A stretch of 47,722 nt of DNA from an uncultured Chlorobiales bacterium (GTDB lineage: Bacteria > Bacteroidota > Chlorobiia > Chlorobiales > Thermochlorobacteraceae): NCBI GenBank assembly GCA_938003965.1, contig CALKXI010000013.1, positions 1-47,722 on the forward strand. The letters run 5' to 3'. Positions 26,189 through 34,377 of this stretch are shown here, in pieces. The first letter of the stretch is position 1. Each line of letters begins with the position of its first letter. The notes beneath the pieces are model-generated. The model ran no database searches. It saw only the letters and a list, made by a program, of their open reading frames with translations, and had not been told where the DNA came from. The position numbers were made by a program, and so were the translations under genes.

Positions 26189-26417
26189 GCAAACAGGCAA
26201 CATGCGCTGACGCAATTCAGTGGCGGTATCCAATCTTCCAATGGCTCTGGTGGACATATTTCATTCATCTTACAAGACACAGTCGGCTGAACAGCGATAG
26301 GTTTTGGGTGCATTAAAACTTTCGCCATTCAATCGAGCACCAGATACTTTGCACCTAAATACTGCGGTTGGGAGAATCGAAAGACATCGTATTGATATTG
26401 CTCAAACAACATCGGCG

Positions 26418-28262
26418 TTAGTCTTCATCAATGCTCAACACAGCGAGGAAGGCTTCTTGCGGCACTTCGACTCTACCGACTTGCTTCATGCGTTTTTTGC
26501 CCTCTTTTTGCTTTTCAAGCAGTTTGCGTTTGCGTGAAATGTCGCCGCCGTAGCATTTGGCAAGCACGTTCTTACGCATGGCGCCAATGGTTTCGCGAGC
26601 AATGACGCGGCTACCAATTGCGGCTTGAATGGCGACCTCGAACATTTGTCGTGGAATAATCTCTTTCAATTTTCCTGCAACCTTTCTGCCCCATTCATAT
26701 GCTTTTGATTTATGCACAATCATGGAGAGCGCGTCGACAGGCTCGCCGTTCAAGAGCATGTCGAGCTTGACAAGGTCGGATTCGCGATAGCCGATGTGCT
26801 CATAATCGAGCGATGCGTAGCCTTTGGAAATGGATTTGAGTTTATCGTAGAAATCGAAAATGATTTCGGAGAGCGGAAACTCGAAGGTGAGTTCAGCGCG
26901 CGTGGGGTCGAGATACTTCGTGTCTTTGTATTCGCCACGTCGGTCAATGGCAAGTTTCATAATGTTGCCGATGTATTCCGTTGTGGTGATAATGGAGGCT
27001 TTGATATACGGCTCTTCGACTTTTGCGATTTTCCCTGCATCGGGCATTTTTGCAGGGTTATCGACTTTAAGCACCTCGCCATCGGTTGTGTGGACGAGAT
27101 ACTCCACGCTCGGCATCGTGGTGATGATGTTCATGTGGTATTCGCGTTCTAAGCGCTCTTGAACAATTTCCATGTGCAAAAGTCCCAGAAAACCGCAACG
27201 AAATCCGAAACCCAGTGCGACGGAACTTTCAGGCGTATAGACGAGGGCTGAATCATTGAGCGCGAGTTTATCGAGCGATTCGCGCATTTCTTCAAAGTCT
27301 TCCGAATTGACAGGATAAATACCGCTATACACCATCGGTTTAACTTCCTTGTATCCGGGAAGTGGCTCGGATGCGCCGTTTTCCGCCGTCGTAACGGTAT
27401 CACCAACCTTTGTGTCTTTTACGTCTTTAATTGAGCAAATCAAATAGCCGACATTGCCTGTTTCTAAAATCGGTGTGGGCTGTTTTGTTATGCCAAGCGT
27501 GCCGATTTCTTCGGCGCGAAACACTTTACCGTTTGAAAAAAAGCGCACATTGTCGCCTGCTTTAAGCGTGCCATCAACGACCCTGATGTAAGCAACTGCG
27601 CCACGATAAGCATCAAAGACTGAATCGAAAATGAGCGCACGCAACGGCTTATCGACATTAGCCAGCGGCGCCGGAACACGCGCAACAACCGCTTCTAAAA
27701 TATCTTCAATCCCAATGCCCGCCTTGGCAGAGGCTAAAATGATTTCTTCATCTTTTGCGCCAATAAGGTCGATGATTTGCTGTTTGACCTTCGGAATGTC
27801 GGCGGAAGGCAAATCAATTTTGTTGATAACGGGAATAATCTCTAATCCTGCATCAATTGCAAGATAAAGGTTTGCAATCGTTTGCGCCTCGACGCCTTGT
27901 GCGGCATCGACGACGAGAATTGCTCCTTCGCACGCGGCAAGCGAGCGGGAAACTTCGTAAGTGAAATCGACATGTCCAGGTGTGTCAATCAAATTCAAGA
28001 TATATGTTATGCCGTTTTTCGCCGTGTAGCGCATTTGAATCGCGTGAGATTTGATGGTAATGCCGCGCTCGCGTTCTAACTCCATATCGTCCAAAAGTTG
28101 GTCCACCATTTCACGTTGCGAAACAGTTTTCGTGACTTCCAGTAGCCTATCGGCAAGCGTGGATTTACCATGGTCGATGTGTGCGATGATGCAAAAGTTT
28201 CGAATTCGCTCTTGCAGTGAAAGTTCTGGTTTGGTCGTCGGTGCAAGTGATACGCTTTGCAT
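26418..28262 (-). CDS. lepA: Elongation factor 4 (LepA), ribosomal GTPase
   Basis: LepA binds ribosomes and affects initiation and assembly. The ATG at 28262 is preferred over an in-frame TTG at 28277, giving 614 residues. GTPase motifs are AHIDHGKS (27-34), [28 protein letters not shown] and NKIDLPSAD. The family-specific C-terminal part includes [39 protein letters not shown] and the end [20 protein letters not shown]. The sequence is complete and typical. In other bacteria lepA often precedes lepB; here a 359-base gap separates it from the two lepB genes and they appear to have their own promoter. Confidence 0.97.
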   Translation of the reverse strand: MQSVSLAPTTKPELSLQERIRNFCIIAHIDHGKSTLADRLLEVTKTVSQREMVDQLLDDMELERERGITIKSHAIQMRYTAKNGITYILNLIDTPGHVDFTYEVSRSLAACEGAILVVDAAQGVEAQTIANLYLAIDAGLEIIPVINKIDLPSADIPKVKQQIIDLIGAKDEEIILASAKAGIGIEDILEAVVARVPAPLANVDKPLRALIFDSVFDAYRGAVAYIRVVDGTLKAGDNVRFFSNGKVFRAEEIGTLGITKQPTPILETGNVGYLICSIKDVKDTKVGDTVTTAENGASEPLPGYKEVKPMVYSGIYPVNSEDFEEMRESLDKLALNDSALVYTPESSVALGFGFRCGFLGLLHMEIVQERLEREYHMNIITTMPSVEYLVHTTDGEVLKVDNPAKMPDAGKIAKVEEPYIKASIITTTEYIGNIMKLAIDRRGEYKDTKYLDPTRAELTFEFPLSEIIFDFYDKLKSISKGYASLDYEHIGYRESDLVKLDMLLNGEPVDALSMIVHKSKAYEWGRKVAGKLKEIIPRQMFEVAIQAAIGSRVIARETIGAMRKNVLAKCYGGDISRKRKLLEKQKEGKKRMKQVGRVEVPQEAFLAVLSIDED

Positions 28263-28299
28263 AATAGGAGAACTCAATCAAAGTTTGATAAAGAGATGG

Positions 28300-28307
28300 C
28301 GAATATA
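28300..28307 (-). promoter_or_regulatory. Promoter-like octamer TATATTCG upstream of lepA
   Basis: On the - strand TATATTCG ends 37 bases before the ATG at 28262 and fits TAnnTTYG. The distance agrees with the purA, yfhO and response-regulator sites and supports 28262 as the start. Confidence 0.38.
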
Positions 28308-28423
28308 CAAAATCACCTTTCAAGATATACGGTTTCAAGTATTGTCAGTCTCCAACGACAAAATCTGACCTTGTTCATTCAGCAAGTGAGGTATTCCCGA
28401 AATGGGGTTGCAGGTAACAGGGG

Positions 28424-29632
28424 TTACGCTTCCACCTGCGCCATCGGTTTTTCGAATTTGATTTCTAAATAGCCGTCGACCATTGCCGCTTCTTTTGGGT
28501 TCAGACCCGCAAGCGAATCGGGCAGAACGATTTCGCGCGTGCGCGTGCCTACTGAGAGCGTCAGCACAGCGCCAAGCCGCGAGAGTTCAATTTTATCTGT
28601 CGGCGCAAAGGGCAACTTCAGGCGCAGGGTCGAGCCGTCTTCATCTTGACGGATGGAGACAGGCTTTTCATCATAGAATAGTTCTGCGGGATTTCTCTCG
28701 CCGTAAAGCCGCAAGCCAAGTTCGCGCAGGCGGTCAATACCGGTAACCTCACTTTTGAAGAGCGGTACGCGCAAAATCGGCATCGGTGAAAAATCGTTTT
28801 CAATCGCCAATAAATACTTCTGTTGCGATTCATACCACTCGTCCATAAACCCTTCTTTGGCGTTGTCGGGAATCACCTTGTTGACAATTGCTGCGTCGAC
28901 ATGCATGCCGTAAAGGCTAAGGTAGGTTAATGCGCGTTGCGATTCGGCAATGACCATTTTCTCGGGGTTCATCACGAGCCGTGCGGAGGTGAGAGCCTTT
29001 TTGTCTAAAATCTCGCGAATGTCTTTAAGGCGGTCGAGCGAGCGGTCCCAAACGCTGACAACATTTTCAGGTGCAACAATTTTGCTCAAGCCAGGCGTTA
29101 CTTTTGAGACAGGGCGAAGCACAGGCGCGAGAATAAATTTTTCAATCGTGCGTGTAATTTTCAACAGCCACGCGAGCACTTCGGGAAGCGACAGAAGCCG
29201 CAAACTCTCGCCCGTCGGCGCCATATCGACCACGACCACGTCGTAAGTGCCTTTTCCGTAAAAGTCGCGCAAGCGAAGCAGGCTGAAAAGTTCCGCCATG
29301 CCCGGAACCGAGGCAAGTTCGGCGGCAATGGTTCTATCTGCGCCAAGCTGCATCAAAAGGCTAGCAACAAAGTCGCGAATCACGCCCCAATTTTCGTTGA
29401 GTTCAACGTAGGGGTCAATTTCAACCGCATCAAGATTGGGTAAAACAGTTTGAACTTGTGCGGAAAGGGGAACACCAAGCGAATCCGAAAGGCTATGTGC
29501 AGGGTCGGTCGACATCACCACAGTGCGCAAGCCTGTATCGGCGCAGCGAATCGCCGTTGCCGCCGCTGAACTTGTTTTGCCAACGCCGCCTTTGCCCGTG
29601 AAGAAAATAATTCGAAGTCTTTTATCGTTCAT
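28424..29632 (-). CDS. ArsA/GET3-family ATPase with C-terminal HSP20-like domain
   Basis: The start is the ATG at 29632; an open extension to 29701 adds 23 residues of no recognised kind. The 402-residue protein has the deviant P-loop GKGGVGKT (13-20), DPAHSLSDSLG as switch I, and MAPTGESLRLLSLPE as switch II. The last 70 or so residues (TLRLKLPFAPTDKIELSRLG, then LTLSVGTRTREIVLP) match the ArsA HSP20-like domain. No ArsB, ArsC or ArsR gene and no arsenite-binding cysteine pair is seen, so arsenic efflux is unlikely. Green sulfur bacteria carry several such ATPases, some found in chlorosome preparations; the present role is unknown. Confidence 0.88.
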   Translation of the reverse strand: MNDKRLRIIFFTGKGGVGKTSSAAATAIRCADTGLRTVVMSTDPAHSLSDSLGVPLSAQVQTVLPNLDAVEIDPYVELNENWGVIRDFVASLLMQLGADRTIAAELASVPGMAELFSLLRLRDFYGKGTYDVVVVDMAPTGESLRLLSLPEVLAWLLKITRTIEKFILAPVLRPVSKVTPGLSKIVAPENVVSVWDRSLDRLKDIREILDKKALTSARLVMNPEKMVIAESQRALTYLSLYGMHVDAAIVNKVIPDNAKEGFMDEWYESQQKYLLAIENDFSPMPILRVPLFKSEVTGIDRLRELGLRLYGERNPAELFYDEKPVSIRQDEDGSTLRLKLPFAPTDKIELSRLGAVLTLSVGTRTREIVLPDSLAGLNPKEAAMVDGYLEIKFEKPMAQVEA

Positions 29633-29765
29633 TGAAATGTGCTTACAAAGCGTGGAATAGCGTTGAAAGAATGTAACACTTTTTAGTGGAGAAGTAAGCA
29701 CTTACGTGCATCTCTGGGCAAATTCTATGTCCAATCAATCGAATTCTAATCACTCGAAATAACAT

Positions 29766-29796
29766 AAGGCTCACCAGCAGAGTGCCAGCGAGCCTT
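29766..29796 (-). repeat. Hairpin AAGGCTC/GAGCCTT downstream of gdhA
   Basis: AAGGCTC (29766-29772) and GAGCCTT (29790-29796) are perfect inverted repeats with a 17-base loop. No T-run follows on either strand, so this is a stem of unknown use rather than a classical terminator. Confidence 0.35.
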
Positions 29797-29821
29797 CCCT
29801 CATCACCCAAAACAAAACACA

Positions 29822-29841
29822 AAGATAAACTGTGTTATCTT
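29822..29841 (-). terminator. Possible weak terminator of gdhA
   Basis: AAGATAA and TTATCTT form a perfect 7-base-pair stem with a six-base loop. In the - strand transcript it is followed by TGTGTTTTGTTTT, a U-rich tract. The stem is A/T-rich, so termination would be weak. It lies 133 bases beyond the gdhA stop. Confidence 0.4.
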
Positions 29842-29923
29842 CTGCTTTAAGTAAACGCAAGTCCCGTGCCAAACTTGATTTTCGCGCTTTCATTAAAAAT
29901 ACCCTAACTACCTTAAAGAGATA

Positions 29924-29938
29924 ATTACGAATCGTAAT
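29924..29938. repeat. Palindrome ATTACGA-a-TCGTAAT
   Basis: Seven bases each side of one central base are perfectly inverted. It sits 36 bases past the gdhA stop, far from any start on the - strand. It could be an operator-like site or part of the gdhA 3' end. Confidence 0.3.
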
Positions 29939-29974
29939 AAGTGATTACCTTGGGAAATTACTTTTGGTAATTAA

Positions 29975-31270
29975 TTAGGCGTAGATTCCGCGTAATTTCA
30001 AGGTTTTTGCGACTTTATCGATTGCTAAAATGTAGGCTCCGATGCGCAGGGTTGTGTTGTGCTGGATAGCGGTTTCCCAAACGGCTTCAAAAGAGCTTTT
30101 CATGGCGCGCTCCAAACGGCGATTGACCCGTTCAAGCGACCAGAAATAGCCTTGTCTATCTTGCACCCATTCAAAATAAGAGACGGTTACGCCGCCCGCA
30201 TTGGCTAAAATATCGGGAACGGTGCGAATGCCGCGTCCGAAAACAATCGGTTCTGCATCGGCGGTCATTGGACCGTTTGCGCCCTCGACAATCAATCGGC
30301 ATTTGAGTTTGTCGGCGTTACGTGCGGTGATTTGGTCTTCTTTTGCCGCAGGCACAAGCACGTCGCATTTGAGTTCCAAAAGTTCGGCATTGGTAACGCG
30401 CTCGCCAACATTGAAGTCGTCTAAGGTTTTATGTTCTGCAACGTGCTCAATGGCTTTGGTGATATTGATGCCGTTGGGATTATACCAGCCGCCGTTCACA
30501 TCGCTGATGCCGACGATGCGACACCCTTGTTCGTAGAGCAGTTTAGCGGAAATTGAACCGACATTGCCGAAGCCTTGCACCACAACATCGGCGTTGAGTG
30601 GGTTCATGCCCAAGCGTTCCATTGCGGCAAGCGTGCAAATCATGACGCCGCGCCCGGTGGCTTCTTTTCGTCCAAGCGAGCCGCCGAGAATGAGGGGCTT
30701 GCCTGTAACAACGGCGGTTTCGGTGCGCTGAACGTGCATGGAGTAAGTGTCCATAATCCACGCCATTACTTGGTCGTTGGTGTTCATATCGGGCGCGGGA
30801 ATATCTTTATCGGGACCGAAAACGGACATCATGTTCGCCGTGTAGCGACGGGTAATTTTTTCAAGTTCAACGCGCGAGAGTTTGGACGGGTCGCACTTCA
30901 CCGCACCTTTTGCGCCGCCGAAGGGTAAGTTCAAAATCGCACATTTCCACGTCATCCACGCGGCAAGGGCTTTGACTTCGTCAATCGTTACATCGGGCGC
31001 GTAGCGAATTCCGCCCTTGGAAGGACCGAGCGTATCGTTATGTATGACGCGGTACCCTTCAAAAACTTCAATCCGCCCATCGTCCATCTGAATCGGAATC
31101 GAGGTAATCACTTGCTTGACCGGCGTTTTGAGATATTCATAGACGCCATCTTCTAATTTGAGAATTTTTGCAGCAATGTTGAACCGCTCCATCATGGATT
31201 CAAACGGATTTTTAATGTCCTTGATGGGTGCAGGCTCTTTGTAGGTGAGTTTTTCAATCTCAATCGTCAT
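29975..31270 (-). CDS. gdhA: Glutamate dehydrogenase (Glu/Leu/Phe/Val dehydrogenase family)
   Basis: This enzyme interconverts glutamate with 2-oxoglutarate and ammonia using NAD(P). The 431-residue protein has the N-terminal substrate domain with K85 (GPSKGGIRY), K109 and the catalytic K121 (LPFGGAKGAV), then PAPDMNTN, and the nucleotide-binding domain with VVQGFGNVGSISAKLL. VPAAKEDQIT and VEGANGPMTADAE are also typical. Length fits the hexameric GDH-II type. A GGGAG ten bases before the ATG is a plausible ribosome site. It diverges from scpB across a short gap. Specificity for glutamate rather than leucine or valine is from overall resemblance. Confidence 0.93.
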   Translation of the reverse strand: MTIEIEKLTYKEPAPIKDIKNPFESMMERFNIAAKILKLEDGVYEYLKTPVKQVITSIPIQMDDGRIEVFEGYRVIHNDTLGPSKGGIRYAPDVTIDEVKALAAWMTWKCAILNLPFGGAKGAVKCDPSKLSRVELEKITRRYTANMMSVFGPDKDIPAPDMNTNDQVMAWIMDTYSMHVQRTETAVVTGKPLILGGSLGRKEATGRGVMICTLAAMERLGMNPLNADVVVQGFGNVGSISAKLLYEQGCRIVGISDVNGGWYNPNGINITKAIEHVAEHKTLDDFNVGERVTNAELLELKCDVLVPAAKEDQITARNADKLKCRLIVEGANGPMTADAEPIVFGRGIRTVPDILANAGGVTVSYFEWVQDRQGYFWSLERVNRRLERAMKSSFEAVWETAIQHNTTLRIGAYILAIDKVAKTLKLRGIYA

Positions 31271-31416
31271 AGTTTGTTAACTCCCTTTCGAGAATGTAAA
31301 AGTGAAGATGTGGTAAGTATAGATTTCGGAGAGAAAAGTAGCGTTGTCATAAGTTGAGCTTTGGAAAACGAAATTACGAAATCCTTCGTGATTTCAAAAC
31401 GAAGGTCAAGGCGTTG

Positions 31417-31424
31417 TATATTTG
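31417..31424 (+). promoter_or_regulatory. Promoter-like octamer TATATTTG upstream of scpB
   Basis: TATATTTG is an exact TAnnTTTG match, 26 bases before the TTG at 31451. It lies downstream of the first in-frame TTG (31361), which argues that translation starts at 31451. Confidence 0.48.
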
Positions 31425-31450
31425 CAAACTTAACTCAAACAGGATTCAAA

Positions 31451-32305
31451 TTGACCACAGACACACATACACACACGCCGTTCACCAATGCAGGCTCGGA
31501 ACAGACGGTTGTTCCACATGACTTCATGCAACCTGAGGAAGTGCTACAGCAAGCACCGGAGCGCAACTCCACGTCGGCCGTCAGCCAAGACGCTCACACC
31601 ATCGAGATGCAAACGAAAACCTTTGATGAACCAAGCGAAGCCAACAGAACCAACACCACGGTAGATTTGAAGCAACAGTTAGAATCGGTCATTTTTGCCA
31701 GCGATGAAGCGATTTCGCCGAAACTCATTCGTATCGCATTAGACGACGAGACGCTTTCTGATGAACAAATCGCCGCACTGGTCGCTGAACTCAACTGTGA
31801 GTATGAACAAACTGGACGCACGTTTCGCATTCAACACATTGCACACGGCTATCGATTTTTAACCGAAAAGCAATTTCATCGACCGATTCAGCGATTACTG
31901 CAACCCAAACTGGCACGCCGACTCTCACAAGCCGCACTTGAAACCTTAGCAATTATTGCCTATAAACAGCCGATTACGAAAGCCGAAATCGAAGCCATTC
32001 GCGGCACCAATACCGATTATGTCATTCGCATCTTGCTCGAAAAGAATCTAATTGCAGTGACTGGGCGAAGCGAAGGGGTCGGAAAAGCCTTGCTCTACGG
32101 CACAACAAAAGAGTTCCTCGATTATTTCAATCTTGCCTCGCTTGCCGAGTTACCAAAGCCACGCGAAATCGAAGAGCTCATGCGCGAAGGCGATGCACAA
32201 GATTTTTTGAAACAAGAACTCAACGCACGACTCAAAGTCGAACTCGAACGCGATGCTGAACCAAACCAAACCAAAGCCCAACCCAAATCCGAATCGCAAG
32301 ACTGA
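31451..32305 (+). CDS. scpB: Segregation and condensation protein B
   Basis: ScpB is the winged-helix kleisin partner of the SMC-ScpA complex in chromosome segregation. The TTG at 31451 is chosen: CAGGA (31439-31443) precedes it by seven bases and a promoter-like octamer lies 26 bases upstream, while the longer frame from 31361 begins before that promoter. This gives 284 residues. The first 70 or so are a poorly conserved Thr/His-rich extension; the core runs from about LKQQLESVIFASDEAISP to the end, with ETLAIIAYKQPITKAEIE, IRGTNTDYVIRILLEKNLI and GRSEGVGKALLYGTT, all typical. An ATG at 31526 is another possible start. The 3' end overlaps the next gene by 53 bases; scpA is not in the window. 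Confidence 0.9.
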   Translation: MTTDTHTHTPFTNAGSEQTVVPHDFMQPEEVLQQAPERNSTSAVSQDAHTIEMQTKTFDEPSEANRTNTTVDLKQQLESVIFASDEAISPKLIRIALDDETLSDEQIAALVAELNCEYEQTGRTFRIQHIAHGYRFLTEKQFHRPIQRLLQPKLARRLSQAALETLAIIAYKQPITKAEIEAIRGTNTDYVIRILLEKNLIAVTGRSEGVGKALLYGTTKEFLDYFNLASLAELPKPREIEELMREGDAQDFLKQELNARLKVELERDAEPNQTKAQPKSESQD

Positions 32306-33137
32306 CGGGGCTAAGTCGACAAAGAGCAAGCCTGAACGTGCGGCGGACAAAAAGCCAGCAGCGGGCTCTGCTCGAGAATCAAGTGCGAAAACCGACAAAC
32401 CGACGCTGATGCGGCTCAATAAATTCTTGGCAAGTGCCGGCATTGCCTCGCGCCGCAAAGCCGACAAGATGATTCAAAACGGCGAAGTCGAAGTCAACGG
32501 AAAACTCGTAACCGAATTGGGATTCAAAGTCAATCCTCAACTGGATAAGGTTGTTGCTGCAGGGCGCATTGCGAAACTGCATCGCCGCAAAATTTATATT
32601 CTGCTCAATAAGCCCAAAGACGCAATCTCGACCTCGAGCGACGAACTCGACCGCCGCACCGTGATGGATTTGATTGGCATTGAAGACCGCGTCTATACCG
32701 TTGGACGTTTGGATAGAAACACGACCGGTGTCATACTACTCACCAACGACGGCGACCTTGCGCACCGCTTGATGCATCCTGCTTTCGGTGTCGAGAAAGA
32801 ATACCTGGCAGAATTAGATAAAAAAATGACCCGTGCCGATTTGCAAAAACTCAAAAGCGGCATGCGCCTTTCCGACACAGGCGAAAAAGTGAGCGAGTGT
32901 GAAGCCGAAATCCTCGGCGACGCCTCAATCGTTTGGCTTAAACTTCACGAGGGCAAAAATCGACAAGTGCATCGAATGTTTTGGACGCTTGGCTACAATG
33001 TCAAAAAGCTCGAACGTATTGCTTACGCAGGGCTCACCACCAAGGGCTTACGACGCGGCACATGGCGATATCTCCTGCCCGAAGAAGTCGAGCACTTGCG
33101 AAAACTCGTAGAACTTGACGGCGAAACAAAAACATAA
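32253..33137 (+). CDS. rluB: RsuA/RluB-family pseudouridine synthase
   Basis: These enzymes convert specific uridines of ribosomal RNA to pseudouridine. The 294-residue protein has a Lys/Pro/Ala-rich head (about 1-50), an S4 RNA-binding domain (MRLNKFLASAGIASRRKADK, about 53-115), and the catalytic domain with D154 in GRLDRNTTGVILLTNDG and the end motif GKNRQVHRMFWTLGY. RluB (23S) is the best guess from overall look, but RsuA or RluE cannot be excluded. It starts within the end of scpB (53-base overlap), the common scpB-rluB arrangement in many bacteria. The basic head is longer than usual. Confidence 0.88.
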   Translation: MLNQTKPKPNPNPNRKTDGAKSTKSKPERAADKKPAAGSARESSAKTDKPTLMRLNKFLASAGIASRRKADKMIQNGEVEVNGKLVTELGFKVNPQLDKVVAAGRIAKLHRRKIYILLNKPKDAISTSSDELDRRTVMDLIGIEDRVYTVGRLDRNTTGVILLTNDGDLAHRLMHPAFGVEKEYLAELDKKMTRADLQKLKSGMRLSDTGEKVSECEAEILGDASIVWLKLHEGKNRQVHRMFWTLGYNVKKLERIAYAGLTTKGLRRGTWRYLLPEEVEHLRKLVELDGETKT

Positions 33138-33198
33138 CAGACCGATTTCTGACTTTGAACGTAACTTGTTTTTCAACAACCTTAATTTTCGTAACGCT

Positions 33199-34278
33199 AT
33201 GAAAAAACACCTGCTTTTCGCGCTGCTTGGTGCCCTTGCGCTCGGCTGTGGAACGCCGCGCGACAAATCAAACGACAAAATGAAGCAATCTGCATTTGCA
33301 TACGCCGAAGCAATTGAGGCACTTGAAAAAGCCAACCGCGCTCCCGAAAAAGCTCGTGCTGCACTGTTAGCCGAAGCCGAAAAGTATAAAGAAAGTGCGA
33401 TTAAACTCGGCAAAGAAGCCGTACAGATTGACTCCACTAACGCCAATGCTTACTACAATACGGCCATCATGATGCAAGCCATGGCGCGTCCTTCCAAAAA
33501 GGAGGTCGACCTTGAACTCTTTGAAGAAGCCATCAAATTCTATGAACAAGGGCTTGCCGTCATGCCACCACCGCCATTTCCAAATGATTCGCTCAAAAAC
33601 CTTTACATCAATTTCAACAACAGCCTCAGCATCTGCTACCGTGATATGTCCGACATCTATCAAAAAGATGTCGACAAGTCGATTTATTACGCGAAAAAAT
33701 CAGCCGAACTGGCAGAACGCGCAAAAGACTACGTGATGGTTACAGCCGCCACAGCCAGCTTCAAATATGCAGCCTTGCTTTACAAGCATCAACGTTGGAA
33801 TGAAGCCGTGCCCGCCTTCGAGAAAGCCCTCGACATTCACAAGTTTGCTTACGAGCGCAGCAGCAGCGATGAAGTCGTCGCTAATTTGCGCGACCTTGCG
33901 CTCTTTTATGCCGATGCCGTCCAAAAACAAGCCGAAGCCAACGGCGCGAAAATGAAGTCGCTTGGCAAAGACCCACAAGGCAATGAAATTAAAGTGCCCG
34001 AACTTGATGCAGCCACAGTCGACAAAGTCATCGATTTCTATAAAGAAAGTTTGAAAATCGCGCCTGATAACTGGGATATGTATGCCGCACTCTTCCAATT
34101 TGCTAGCGACTATGGCAAAGAAAAAATGGCTCTCGATATGCTGAAAGCCGCTGTCGACCAAAGAAAAGACGATGCGCGCGGCAATGAAGTTTTAGGCACG
34201 ATACTACAAAGCATCGGTAAAAACGCCGAAGCTGCACCTTACATCAAAAAATTCAAAGAACTAACAGGCAGAAAGTAA
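33199..34278 (+). CDS. TPR-repeat lipoprotein of unknown function
   Basis: The frame is open from 33115, but the ATG at 33199 gives a lipoprotein signal (MKKHLLFALLGALALGCG, C17) and 359 residues. The rest is helical with TPR-like units: EAVQIDSTNANAYYNTAIMM, YKHQRWNEAVPAFEKALDIH, and DEVVANLRDLALFYADAVQK, and a final unit VLGTILQSIGKNAEAAPYIK. It begins 61 bases after the pseudouridine synthase. It probably sits at the periplasmic side of a membrane as a scaffold, but no partner is evident. A hairpin-rich stretch separates it from the pstA-like gene. Confidence 0.75.
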   Translation: MKKHLLFALLGALALGCGTPRDKSNDKMKQSAFAYAEAIEALEKANRAPEKARAALLAEAEKYKESAIKLGKEAVQIDSTNANAYYNTAIMMQAMARPSKKEVDLELFEEAIKFYEQGLAVMPPPPFPNDSLKNLYINFNNSLSICYRDMSDIYQKDVDKSIYYAKKSAELAERAKDYVMVTAATASFKYAALLYKHQRWNEAVPAFEKALDIHKFAYERSSSDEVVANLRDLALFYADAVQKQAEANGAKMKSLGKDPQGNEIKVPELDAATVDKVIDFYKESLKIAPDNWDMYAALFQFASDYGKEKMALDMLKAAVDQRKDDARGNEVLGTILQSIGKNAEAAPYIKKFKELTGRK

Positions 34279-34294
34279 AGCACGCTGAACCTCG

Positions 34295-34361
34295 CGAAGC
34301 GAAGGCGCTAACCCGCACCTTGCTGTGGCAAAGGTCTTCGCTTCGTGCTCAAAGCGAGCAC
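34295..34361 (+). repeat. Hairpin-rich leader between the TPR lipoprotein and pstA
   Basis: CGAAGCGAAG (34295-34304) pairs perfectly with CTTCGCTTCG (34336-34345) and encloses TTGC-TGTG-GCAA (34320-34331). GTGCTC (34345-34350) then pairs with GAGCAC (34356-34361). No T-run follows. It could be a cis-regulatory leader, an attenuator, or an interspersed repeat. The following ATG is at 34378. Confidence 0.5.
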
Positions 34362-34377
34362 AGAAATTGAACGGGAA

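Larger units (their letters stand above)
26059..26417 (-). other. Gap of 359 bases between lepA and lepB: promoter-like site and palindrome, no gene
   Basis: No convincing gene is seen. A - strand ORF (26060-26257) has no recognisable features. On the - strand TATTTTCG occurs at 26086-26093. A perfect 12-base palindrome CACTTGCAAGTG lies at 26177-26188 and a weak hairpin (TCGGA/TCCGA) at 26116-26134. No clear terminator for lepA was found. Confidence 0.6.
29633..29974. other. Gap of 342 bases between gdhA and arsA with three inverted repeats, no gene
   Basis: No ORF or RNA gene was recognised. In - strand order after the gdhA stop come a 15-base palindrome (29924-29938), a 7-base-pair hairpin followed by a U-rich stretch (29822-29841), and a second 7-base-pair hairpin (29766-29796). 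TACATTCT on the - strand (29669-29676), a near-match to the local promoter octamer, lies 36 bases before the arsA ATG. Confidence 0.6.

Noticed and set aside
26060-26257. 65-codon - strand ORF in the lepA-lepB gap
   Set aside because: The region holds the probable lepB promoter and a palindrome, there is no ribosome site, and the product resembles nothing.
28424-29632. Arsenite efflux role for the ArsA ATPase
   Set aside because: No arsB, arsC or arsR is near, and the HSP20-like tail points to the non-arsenic group seen in green sulfur bacteria.
31361-31450. Upstream extension of scpB from a TTG at 31361
   Set aside because: A promoter-like octamer and a ribosome site lie between it and 31451, and the added residues are unlike the family.
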